Positions 7,314-13,491 of a stretch of 13,780 nucleotides of DNA are shown here, in pieces; the first letter of the stretch is position 1; each line of letters opens with the position of its first letter. A program made the position numbers and the translations under genes. Source of the stretch: Armatimonadota bacterium (GTDB taxonomy: Bacteria > Armatimonadota > Armatimonadia > Armatimonadales > Armatimonadaceae); the NCBI GenBank assembly GCA_014379275.1, contig JACMMA010000296.1, positions 1 through 13,780 of the forward strand, read 5' to 3'. The notes below the pieces were generated by a model. The model made no database searches. It was not told the origin of the DNA and saw only the letters and a program-made list of their open reading frames with translations.

Positions 7314-8021
7314 ATGTTCTTTGCTCAACTACCACCGGTCTTGAACGCTCTTGCGACACCACTTCTGGACTTTCTGAGGCGGGACCCAGCGACCGCGCTT
7401 TTAGTGACGATGAGTGCTTTCGTGTGTCTGTTCTTCGGAACGGTATTTTTGCTCGTACGAACGATGCAGATGAGTGGTCGTCAGGCGAGACTTTTGCGGG
7501 GTACCGACGGCAAAGACGTACAGCGGATGCTGATCGAACATGTCGGCACCATGGAACAGCTCGCCACACGGGTGGAGCGGGCGGCACACTACGGCGAGTC
7601 CAACGCGGCCAGTCTGCAAAACTGCTTACAAAAGGTCGGCGTGGTGCGCTTCGATGCGTTCGCGGATCTTGGCGGACGGCAGTCATTCTCGATAGCGATT
7701 CTGGACGCGGACGAAAACGGCGTCGTGTTGACCGGACTTTCCGCGCGACACGAAACACGCATGTATGCAAAGCCGGTGGAACATGGCCTGAGCATCGCCT
7801 CTGTGCCGCTCACTCCGGAAGAAGAGGCGGCGGTGGACGCGGCGCGGGCGGGCGGTCCGGGAACGGATGTCGTCGGTGCGGCGAACTCCGGGGAGCCGCT
7901 TCCGGGCACCATGCGTGACAAGCTAACACAAGTCGCCGTTTCGGCGGGAGTCATGCCACCACGCCCCGTCCCGCTTCACTCCAATGACCGGTTTAGCGCG
8001 GCGTTGCGAAATGGAAATTGA
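7314..8021 (+). CDS. DUF4446 family membrane-anchored protein
   Basis: The 235-residue protein has one N-terminal membrane segment at about residues 28-50 (ALLVTMSAFVCLFFGTVFLL), a short helical, probably coiled region (about 65-100), and then the DUF4446 core: VGVVRFDAFADLGGRQSFS at about 108-126 and GVVLTGLSARHETRMYAKP at about 135-153. The function of DUF4446 is unknown. The C-terminal 75 residues are Gly/Pro/Ala-rich and probably flexible. The ATG at 7314 has no SD sequence. The gene is followed after 13 bases by a 62-bp perfect palindrome and then the ECF sigma gene, so co-transcription with sigma would have to pass that hairpin. Confidence 0.85.
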   Translation: MFFAQLPPVLNALATPLLDFLRRDPATALLVTMSAFVCLFFGTVFLLVRTMQMSGRQARLLRGTDGKDVQRMLIEHVGTMEQLATRVERAAHYGESNAASLQNCLQKVGVVRFDAFADLGGRQSFSIAILDADENGVVLTGLSARHETRMYAKPVEHGLSIASVPLTPEEEAAVDAARAGGPGTDVVGAANSGEPLPGTMRDKLTQVAVSAGVMPPRPVPLHSNDRFSAALRNGN

Positions 8022-8034
8022 AGGGAATTAGGAA

Positions 8035-8096
8035 GGTGCCGGGTATCGTGTGTTAGGGGGGAGCGCGCTCCCCCCTAACACACGATACCCGGCACC
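8035..8096. repeat. Perfect 62-bp palindrome (31-bp arms, no loop)
   Basis: Bases 8035-8065 are exactly complementary to 8066-8096, centred on GAGCGCGCTC. The left arm begins GGTGCCGGGTATCG. The right arm reads as seven-base units (TAACACA, CGATACC, CGGCACC, then CAACACG after the palindrome) and ends eight bases before the sigma ATG. In RNA it would fold into a very stable hairpin that could terminate transcription or hide the sigma start. A near copy of its right end, ATACCCGGCACC, lies just before the anti-sigma start at 8919-8930. Confidence 0.95.
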
Positions 8097-8104
8097 CAAC
8101 ACGA

Positions 8105-8839
8105 ATGTTCTGGAAACGAGCGACAACCCCGGTCCCGGACGGCGGCACAACAACGATGCCCGCTCGCACGGATGGCGGCGCGGCAGACGCTCTGTCTACG
8201 CCTGCCCGTTCGTCTGCCGGGTCGGGCTTCGGAACCAGCGAGGAACGTTTACTCATCGAGCGGAGCCGCAAAGGAGAGTTGGACGCGTTCGATAAACTGG
8301 TGCGGCAGTATGAGAAGAGTGTCTTCAATACGGCTTATCGGCTTTCCGGGTCCTACGAAGATGCCTCCGACATCGCGCAAGAGGCGTTCGTACGGGCATG
8401 GAACAATCTGCGCTCCTTCCGCGGCGACGCGCAGTTTTCTACCTGGCTGTACCGAATCGTCACGAACGTGTTCTTGGACGACCGGAAGAAAAAACGCGCC
8501 CGCCCCCACCGCTCGCTCGATGACGAACTTGCCTTAGACGAATCGTCCGTGGAACGGCAGTACGCCGATACCTCCCCTGGTCCTGTCGAGATCGCTGAGG
8601 GCGATGAGCGTAAGAAACTCCTCGAAAACGCGATCGCCACTCTTCCGGAAGCCCAGCGAGCGATGGTAGTGCTGTATCACTCCCAGCGATTATCCTACGA
8701 GGAGATTGCCGAAATTACAGGGCAACCGATGGGGACGGTGAAGTCACGTTTGAATCGCGCCCGGCTCGCCCTGCGCGAGCGCCTCAGCCCTGTTGCGGAA
8801 CTTTTCGACGGCGCAACTCGTCCCAAAGAGCAGGAGTAG
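8105..8839 (+). CDS. ECF-type RNA polymerase sigma factor (RpoE family)
   Basis: This is an alternative sigma factor that directs RNA polymerase to a stress regulon. The 244-residue protein has region 2 at about 61-130, with FNTAYRLSGSYEDASDIAQE, AFVRAWNNLRSF and FSTWLYRIVTNVFLDDRKKK, and region 4 at about 172-225, with LPEAQRAMVVLYHSQRLSYE and a helix-turn-helix ending MGTVKSRLNRARLALRERL. Region 3 is absent, as expected for ECF factors. About 45 residues before region 2 are low complexity (Thr, Ala, Pro, Gly), longer than usual; an internal ATG at 8156 is an alternative start. No SD sequence is seen; the start follows directly on the palindrome. The next gene encodes the likely anti-sigma factor. 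Confidence 0.93.
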   Translation: MFWKRATTPVPDGGTTTMPARTDGGAADALSTPARSSAGSGFGTSEERLLIERSRKGELDAFDKLVRQYEKSVFNTAYRLSGSYEDASDIAQEAFVRAWNNLRSFRGDAQFSTWLYRIVTNVFLDDRKKKRARPHRSLDDELALDESSVERQYADTSPGPVEIAEGDERKKLLENAIATLPEAQRAMVVLYHSQRLSYEEIAEITGQPMGTVKSRLNRARLALRERLSPVAELFDGATRPKEQE

Positions 8840-8840
8840 A

Positions 8841-8937
8841 GTGTTGGTAATTGGGTTTAGGTTGAGGGGGGAAGACTGCGTCGCTATAGCCGCTCCCGTC
8901 TGGAACACCGAACACCGAATACCCGGCACCTAACAAA
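8841..8937. repeat. Two opposed arrays of degenerate heptamers filling the sigma/anti-sigma gap
   Basis: From one base after the sigma stop, the plus strand reads GTGTTGG, TAATTGG, GTTTAGG, TTGAGGG (8841-8868). After a middle part comes GAACACC, GAACACC, GAATACC, CGGCACC, TAACAAA (8903-8937), ending two bases before the anti-sigma ATG. The left units resemble the complement of the right ones, so the element is roughly palindromic. This resembles the heptanucleotide short tandemly repeated sequences described in heterocystous cyanobacteria. Confidence 0.7.
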
Positions 8938-8939
8938 AT

Positions 8940-10004
8940 ATGGAAACCAGCCGATTCCGTGACAACCTGTCCGACTATATAGAAAATCGCCTTCCCGCGG
9001 GAGCCAGGGGCGAGGTGGATGCGCACCTCGCCGCGTCGCCCGAGGCGCAATCCGATCTTGCTGATCTCAAGGAGGTATGGCAGGGATTGGATAGTTGGGC
9101 GAAAACACCCGACGCCGAGCCGCCGATGTTCTTCCGCGACAATGTACTGTCTGCCGTGGAGCGAACGGGTACCCGCCGTGGCTATTGGAACGGGGAAAGC
9201 CGCGCGAAGTCGTCGGTTTGGGAGCGGTTGTTCCCGAATGCGGGTCGGCTCGTTTTCGCGGCGGGTGTCGGCGGCGTGGTCGCGGTCGCCGGATTTCTTG
9301 TCGCGACGGACGCCCTCAATCCTGTCACTCCCGCACAGTTGGCGAGTGTGGGGACGCCGCTTTCACGGGTAGCGAGCGGTTTAGTTTTGCCGTATGCCGG
9401 TCAGGTCGTCGAGAACGACACCGCCGATGTCGCGCCGCGTCTGGTAATCTCGACGGGGCGGACCCTTACGCCCGACGCACACACGGTTTGTGATTTCACC
9501 TTCTGGCTGGAGAACGCCCCGCAGGGGTCGGCGCGCTTCACCGTGGTCGGCGAAAGTACGGTGCCCGGCGTCGCTTCATCCGCCAACAAAACATTCAACT
9601 ACGCCGGGATCTCGGGCAGTGCCGCACAAACGTTGCGGGTCCCTTTCGACGCGCAGAAACCGTCCGCACTGACTTTAAAAGTACGGTGGACCGCCATCGG
9701 TTCCGCACACGAGCGGTATCTTTTCGTGCCGACCAGTTCCACTGCCATCACGGAAAGCGCCAGTTTCGTGCCACCGCCGCCGTTCACGACGTCAGAGATG
9801 CCGCTCCTCGACGCTCTTCAGCAGGTAGCGACGGTAACCAGTACTCCCATCACACTAGAAGACGCGCCCGGAACCGACGCACTTCGCGTCCGTGTTTCGG
9901 CGGATGGCAAAGAAAGCGTCTCGGTCGCGCTCCGGCGCAGCCTGTCGCCGCTGGGTCTCCGGGTATCACGGTCTCCGGCAGGTATCTTGATCACGAAGCA
10001 GTAG
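8940..10004 (+). CDS. Membrane-spanning anti-sigma factor with STN-like C-terminal domain
   Basis: The protein is the probable inhibitor of the adjacent ECF sigma factor. Of 354 residues, 1-50 resemble an anti-sigma domain (FRDNLSDYIENRLPAG, then EVDAHLAASPEA), but the usual zinc-ligand pattern HxxxCxxC is replaced by HLAASPEA, so it would be zinc-independent. One membrane segment lies at about 103-123 (LVFAAGVGGVVAVAGFLVAT). The part beyond it would be extracytoplasmic: a beta-rich segment of about 160-275, then residues 288-353 (LLDALQQVA, ending PAGILITKQ), which have the rhythm of an STN domain as in secretins and TonB-system transducers. That assignment is by pattern only. No SD sequence is present; the start follows heptamer repeats. 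Confidence 0.75.
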   Translation: METSRFRDNLSDYIENRLPAGARGEVDAHLAASPEAQSDLADLKEVWQGLDSWAKTPDAEPPMFFRDNVLSAVERTGTRRGYWNGESRAKSSVWERLFPNAGRLVFAAGVGGVVAVAGFLVATDALNPVTPAQLASVGTPLSRVASGLVLPYAGQVVENDTADVAPRLVISTGRTLTPDAHTVCDFTFWLENAPQGSARFTVVGESTVPGVASSANKTFNYAGISGSAAQTLRVPFDAQKPSALTLKVRWTAIGSAHERYLFVPTSSTAITESASFVPPPPFTTSEMPLLDALQQVATVTSTPITLEDAPGTDALRVRVSADGKESVSVALRRSLSPLGLRVSRSPAGILITKQ

Positions 10005-10018
10005 GACTCTCGTTCCAC

Positions 10019-10054
10019 AGGGACGGCTGGGAAATGAATTTACCAGCCGTCCCT
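10019..10054. terminator. Hairpin terminator shared by convergent transcription units
   Basis: AGGGACGGCTGG at 10019-10030 pairs exactly with CCAGCCGTCCCT at 10043-10054 across a 12-base loop. It begins 15 bases after the anti-sigma stop and also sits at the end of the minus-strand operon. There is no long T tract on either side. Confidence 0.75.
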
Positions 10055-10123
10055 TCGTATCAATTGCAACTCCGCGCCATTCGTCATTTTCGCTAGCGGC
10101 ACCCCGAAGTGGCACTCCCGCAT
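10040..10123 (-). CDS. Possible 27-residue ORF at the operon end
   Basis: The ATG at 10123 opens a 27-codon frame (MRECHFGVPLAKMTNG, ending IRRDGW) that stops with TAA inside the loop of the shared hairpin. It is in the same frame as the 56-codon ORF upstream, separated by that ORF's TGA and two codons. Codon use is GC-ending in about two thirds of codons, like the neighbours. It may be an independent micro-gene, the tail of a gene split by a nonsense mutation, or chance. No SD sequence. Confidence 0.25.
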   Translation of the reverse strand: MRECHFGVPLAKMTNGAELQLIRRDGW

Positions 10124-10129
10124 GCCCGC

Positions 10130-10300
10130 TCAGGGGAGAAACGGCAGTCCTGTTTTCCACACTGTCCGCAATTCAGAACGTGCCTCGGCAACACGAAAGT
10201 CCGCGTCTGTAGCACCGGGATTCACGCCGGCGCGTGTTTCGATCGCGTACTGCCTGCACCGTGCTCTGATCCGTTTCGAAAGGGAATAGCGGCTCGACAT
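10130..10300 (-). CDS. Small hypothetical protein, 56 residues
   Basis: The ATG at 10300 lies eight bases after the stop of the acyl-ACP-reductase-like gene on the same strand and opens 56 codons ending at TGA 10130-10132. The product begins MSSRYSLSKRIRARCRQY and ends SELRTVWKTGLPFLP; it is basic, Arg-rich, probably helical, without a signal peptide or membrane segment. I do not recognise it. The tight spacing and a sensible amphipathic pattern favour a real gene; there is only a G-rich stretch, not a proper SD sequence, before the start. The frame continues after the TGA for another 29 codons. Confidence 0.42.
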   Translation of the reverse strand: MSSRYSLSKRIRARCRQYAIETRAGVNPGATDADFRVAEARSELRTVWKTGLPFLP

Positions 10301-10308
10301 CGCCCCGG

Positions 10309-11388
10309 TTATTTGTTCCGCCCCGCCGCTTTTCGGACCCGCGCGATCTGCTCCTCGTTCACCGCCTTTTCGAACGACCGGAAGCCGCCCAGTTTGAATC
10401 CGTGCTTCGTTGCGAGACGTTGCGTTTCTTCCGCCTGTGCGACCGACACCGTTTTCCCGAGCGTGAACGATTCGTAGCGTCCGTCCAACGCGAGCATCAT
10501 CGTTTCCGACATACAGGCATACGCCGTTTTCGGCGGAAAGCCGAATTCGAACCCGAACGTCACGTCACCGGGGACTGAGACGACGCCACCCTCGATAACC
10601 AGGACATCGTCGCGCTCTCTGGCGACGCGCACCGAAACATCGCGCGGACGTGCCACATCGCAAACCACCGCGCCCCGTTTCAGGTGCTCCGGCAGGATCA
10701 CGGCGTCTACCGCGGACGTAACCGTGACGATCACGTCCGCGTCGCGTAAACCCATGGTCACGTCACCGCTCACAGAAACCGCGCAACCGGGCGACAGCTC
10801 GCGGATCGTTGTAGCGACCGGCTCTAGCTTCGCAAAATCGCGCCCGATCAAGACCATCGCTTTGGCATCGCGGGCTAACAGGGTCGCGCAGGTTTGCCCG
10901 ATGGAGCCGGCGGCACCCACCACGGCGACCGTGGATTCTTCCAGCGGCATTCCCATCAGGTCTGCGCCGCGCTTCGCTCCCTCGACCGCCGTCGCTACCG
11001 TGTACGAATTGCCGGTCGTGACCGCGATGGGCAGACGCTTGGCGATTGTGATGCCTCCGTCCCCCGCGACCGATGTCAGTGCTCCCAGACCGATGATCTT
11101 CGCGCCAAGATCCGCGGCGATCTCGCCGCACTGCACCAGCCGGTTATACACCTCTTCGTGCGGTAGTCCGACCAACTGTTTCGGGGTGAGCGGGCAACCG
11201 ATGAACCACCCCTCCGCCTCTTCCCCGGTCGAAGAGCGGATCCCGGTGATATGCGAGACCATTTTTGGCTTGATACGCCGTGCGGCCTCCTCGACCATAA
11301 AATCGGGCAAATACTTGACGAAGGGGTACTTGCGGGAAATATCCCGCTTCGGCTCCATCGGATGGATAATAAAAGCGAATTGTTGCAT
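10309..11388 (-). CDS. Acyl-ACP-reductase-like NAD(P)-dependent dehydrogenase
   Basis: The 359-residue cytoplasmic protein resembles the long-chain acyl-ACP reductase (AAR) family of cyanobacteria, which reduces fatty acyl-ACP to aldehyde through a thioester on a Cys. Landmarks in order: HITGIRSSTGEEAEGWFIGC (46-65), LGALTSVAGDGG (101-112), TTGNSYTVATAV (124-135), the Rossmann loop VAVVGAAGSIG (154-164), and YACMSETMMLALDGRYESFT (290-309). Cys292 falls where the cyanobacterial nucleophile sits (FACFAEAMLLEFEG). Such proteins are often labelled shikimate dehydrogenase because of the shared Rossmann domain. The true substrate here is unknown; no aldehyde-deformylating oxygenase gene is adjacent. 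The ATG at 11388 has no SD sequence and follows a strong hairpin in the operon. Confidence 0.75.
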   Translation of the reverse strand: MQQFAFIIHPMEPKRDISRKYPFVKYLPDFMVEEAARRIKPKMVSHITGIRSSTGEEAEGWFIGCPLTPKQLVGLPHEEVYNRLVQCGEIAADLGAKIIGLGALTSVAGDGGITIAKRLPIAVTTGNSYTVATAVEGAKRGADLMGMPLEESTVAVVGAAGSIGQTCATLLARDAKAMVLIGRDFAKLEPVATTIRELSPGCAVSVSGDVTMGLRDADVIVTVTSAVDAVILPEHLKRGAVVCDVARPRDVSVRVARERDDVLVIEGGVVSVPGDVTFGFEFGFPPKTAYACMSETMMLALDGRYESFTLGKTVSVAQAEETQRLATKHGFKLGGFRSFEKAVNEEQIARVRKAAGRNK

Positions 11389-11398
11389 ATTTTAAAGA

Positions 11399-11450
11399 GA
11401 CCTCGCCCCCACCCTCTCTCCAGTATGGAGAGGGGGTTGGAGGCGAGGTC
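11399..11450. repeat. Long intra-operon hairpin (REP-like element)
   Basis: GACCTCGCC at 11399-11407 and GGCGAGGTC at 11442-11450 close a stem of about 22 paired bases with one bulge and one or two mismatches; the inner part pairs CTCTCC (11416-11421) with GGAGAG (11427-11432). It starts within the stop codon of the quinate-dehydrogenase-like gene and ends ten bases before the next start. C-rich/G-rich hairpins of this kind are common dispersed intergenic repeats. On the minus strand it is followed by TCTTT, so partial termination or an RNA-stability role is possible. Confidence 0.75.
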
Positions 11451-12354
11451 ACAACTCCTCCACATTGGGTGCCCAGGAAAGCCGCGCCAGCATTTCCTGG
11501 TAGCCGTTTTCCGTAAGCGGTTTGCCGCCGTTCAGCGCGACGAACACGCCTTCGAGCACGTTTGTTCCTGGCGAGCGCCCGCCGAATCGCGGCGTTGATG
11601 TGACCAGAAGGCGCACCCCGCGCTGCTTCAACTCCGCTCTGTCAACCGGCGTCGTTGTATTCGTAATGACCGTCTTCCCCGCGAGAGGTTCCCCGACTGC
11701 GTCCGGCAGATAGCGGCGGATCAGCAGAAAGTCCCCGGCGATCACGTCCGCCCACCGGTACCACTCGCCCCACTTCGGGGTCGTTGTGGTTTGCGAGTCG
11801 CCGGTAGGATACAGCAGTTTGAACGGTAACTGTGTCAACAGTGGGAGCAAAGTCCGTGCCGCGAATCGGTGTGCCTTCCATGTTTTGATCGGCAGGTTGA
11901 TGCCGAGACTGAACATCATATCGCCGAACACCACCGGGCCGCCTTGCGCGACCAGGGCTTCGCTCATTCCGAACCGATCCACGCCACAGACCATCAGCGT
12001 TTTCAACTGCGCGAAGTTTACCCGCTTTTCGTCCGCCAGAACCCGAATCGTTTCGCGCTCCAGCGTGTTCTTCAAACCACTCCCGTCCACGATCGGCGAC
12101 TTTGTCACACCCTCGATCAATTTCCGGGCGTCTTTGAACTCGTACTGCTTTCCATCCGACCAGACATACCGGTCAATTCCCCCCAGGCACAGCGCATCCG
12201 CCTTTCCGTCCCACTCACGCAAAAGCGCGTTATACTTCGCGTAATCGCCGTCAGTGCCGACGCGGCGCAAGGTGAACGGTTCCCCCAGAAAGGTCGCTTC
12301 TTCCTCGAAATCGCGGCTTGCCGAACCGAGCGATACGGAGACGACCTGTTTCAA
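11449..12354 (-). CDS. 'Quinate 5-dehydrogenase' family protein
   Basis: The 301-residue product looks like a family usually annotated as quinate 5-dehydrogenase, although biochemical proof is thin. Recognisable features are the start KQVVSVSLGSASRDFE, then GTDGD, KADALCLGGIDRYVW, KTLMVCGVDRFGMSEAL, PVVFGDMMFSLG, GKTVITNTTT and GVRLLVTSTPRFGGRSPGTN. I place the start at the TTG at 12354 because homologues begin at the KxVVSVSLGS strand and because it overlaps the pfkB stop as TTGA; the frame is open for another 39 codons upstream, but those residues look non-coding and overlap pfkB. It is followed by the AAR-like gene, and the trio probably acts in one pathway. No transmembrane segments. Confidence 0.7.
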   Translation of the reverse strand: MKQVVSVSLGSASRDFEEEATFLGEPFTLRRVGTDGDYAKYNALLREWDGKADALCLGGIDRYVWSDGKQYEFKDARKLIEGVTKSPIVDGSGLKNTLERETIRVLADEKRVNFAQLKTLMVCGVDRFGMSEALVAQGGPVVFGDMMFSLGINLPIKTWKAHRFAARTLLPLLTQLPFKLLYPTGDSQTTTTPKWGEWYRWADVIAGDFLLIRRYLPDAVGEPLAGKTVITNTTTPVDRAELKQRGVRLLVTSTPRFGGRSPGTNVLEGVFVALNGGKPLTENGYQEMLARLSWAPNVEEL

Positions 12355-13286
12355 CGGACCTGTACCGGAATCGCCGTGGTTCTCGGCAACAGGATCCGTA
12401 CTTCCGCGGGCGTCGCGTAGCCCGGCTCGTCGTAGGTCACATTCACCGAAGCGGCGGCGCAGCCCCAGCACAGGGCGTCTACCATATCGCCCCCGTTTTC
12501 CGTTAAACGTGTCGTCATCGCCCCGACCAGGGCCTGCCCGCCGCCGGTCGGATTGAAATGCGATACGACTGGGGCATGGACACGGGTCGCCCCGTTCTCA
12601 CTGACGAGAATCGCGCCGTCCTCGCCCAGAGTCACGACAATATGGGCGATCTCATGTGCGGCTCGCAGGTCATTCGCCGCCCGCACTATCGCCGAATCAT
12701 GGATCAGACTGCGCTCCAGATATTTTTGCAACGACTTGTGGCTAACGCGGAGCAAGAACACCCCCCCAACTTTCAGGCCCGTCGCGAGCGATAAACCTTT
12801 CAGATCAGCGACCGCTGGGACATGCGCGTCTTTGGCATCGGTTATTGCCGCGGTGAGTAACCCCGAGTCATCATCGCCGGTCACAATGACATAGGATGCA
12901 CTCGCCAGATGGCGACCGAGTGAAGCCAGTAACTTTGTGCTCTCGCCGTCCGTGACAGCGGGCGCATTTTCCGGGATCAGCGTCACTACCCCGGTTTCCC
13001 GGTCGAGCAGGAGAAAACTGCCGCGCGTTTCACTGACAGTGCGCGTGAGGACATGCGGGATATCCTGTTTGTCCAGGGCGTCCGCCAGTAGTTCGCCGAT
13101 CCGTCCGCCGGCGAAGCCGACTACGAGTGCTTCGCCGCCCAACAAGCGGACCACGGAAGCGCAGCGCAGACCCGGACCGCCTGCGAACGTGGAAACGCGG
13201 ACGGGCTTTTGTGGTTCGCCCGAAACGAATCGCTCTGTCATGGCGACACGCTCCAGTGCCGGAAACGGGGCGAAAACAAGAATCAT
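12351..13286 (-). CDS. PfkB-family protein with replaced signature residues (probable pseudokinase)
   Basis: The fold matches the 1-phosphofructokinase/tagatose-6-phosphate kinase branch of the PfkB (ribokinase) superfamily, which phosphorylates sugars with ATP. From the ATG at 13286 it has 311 residues: start MILVFAPFPALERV, glycine motif FAGGPGLRCASVVRLLG (34-50), VVTLGEDGAILVSENG (217-232) and NPTGGGQALVGA (245-256). The normal GAGD with the catalytic Asp reads GGGQ here (Gln251), the sugar-site GGKGxN reads GGPGLR, and the usual KPN..E motif is absent (LLRVSHKSLQ). The ATP-site strand is kept. It is therefore probably catalytically dead or changed in function, though the frame is intact. 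An upstream in-frame TTG at 13325 would add 13 residues. Confidence 0.85.
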   Translation of the reverse strand: MILVFAPFPALERVAMTERFVSGEPQKPVRVSTFAGGPGLRCASVVRLLGGEALVVGFAGGRIGELLADALDKQDIPHVLTRTVSETRGSFLLLDRETGVVTLIPENAPAVTDGESTKLLASLGRHLASASYVIVTGDDDSGLLTAAITDAKDAHVPAVADLKGLSLATGLKVGGVFLLRVSHKSLQKYLERSLIHDSAIVRAANDLRAAHEIAHIVVTLGEDGAILVSENGATRVHAPVVSHFNPTGGGQALVGAMTTRLTENGGDMVDALCWGCAAASVNVTYDEPGYATPAEVRILLPRTTAIPVQVR

Positions 13287-13325
13287 TTCAACTGCCAGTG
13301 TAACCGCCGTCAGGACAGGCGTCAA

Positions 13326-13491
13326 GTTGCGTGAAGAATCACAAAAAAATCACATCAGTTTTTGTAGGATGGGTATACTGCCTTCTGATGTCTGCTGGGT
13401 GATGGATTTAGCGGGACAGACACGCCGAGGCAAGGACGTAAGCGGCGAGGAAGTGCGTTGCGAATAAAATCGCAGTTATAAGGAATAAAGA
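13326..13491 (+). promoter_or_regulatory. Divergent intergenic region and 5' leader of the secreted protein gene
   Basis: A TATACT at 13374-13379 fits a -10 box for the rightward gene, but no good -35 lies 16-18 bases upstream. The transcript leader would hold the stem CGCCG (13423-13427) with CGGCG (13443-13447) around a 15-base loop, and a proper SD sequence AAGGA at 13480-13484, seven bases before the ATG. I could not match the leader to a known riboswitch class. The leftward operon promoter should also lie here. Confidence 0.3.

Noticed and set aside
7199..7918. 239-codon plus-strand ORF, with an internal GTG after AAAAGGAG near 7238
   Set aside because: It overlaps the DUF4446 gene in another frame. 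The translation is Arg/Gly-rich without recognisable domains, while the DUF4446 frame has clear conserved blocks.
8841..8937. CRISPR array
   Set aside because: The repeats are seven bases long, degenerate and contiguous, with no spacers.
10124..10132. Selenocysteine at the TGA between the two micro-ORFs
   Set aside because: No convincing SECIS-type hairpin at the right distance was found and the residues around the TGA do not resemble a known selenoprotein motif; kept only as a checkable alternative.
10724..11395. 223-codon plus-strand ORF opposite the acyl-ACP-reductase-like gene
   Set aside because: Ser/Ala/Pro-rich antisense shadow; the minus-strand frame carries the Rossmann and Cys motifs.
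12355..12471. N-terminal extension of the quinate-dehydrogenase-like gene
   Set aside because: The open frame continues upstream inside pfkB, but the residues are Arg-rich and unlike the family; the TTG overlapping the pfkB stop matches the expected protein start.
13381..13490. Riboswitch in the leader of the last gene
   Set aside because: Only one short stem is visible and the conserved bases of the c-di-GMP and c-di-AMP classes are not present.
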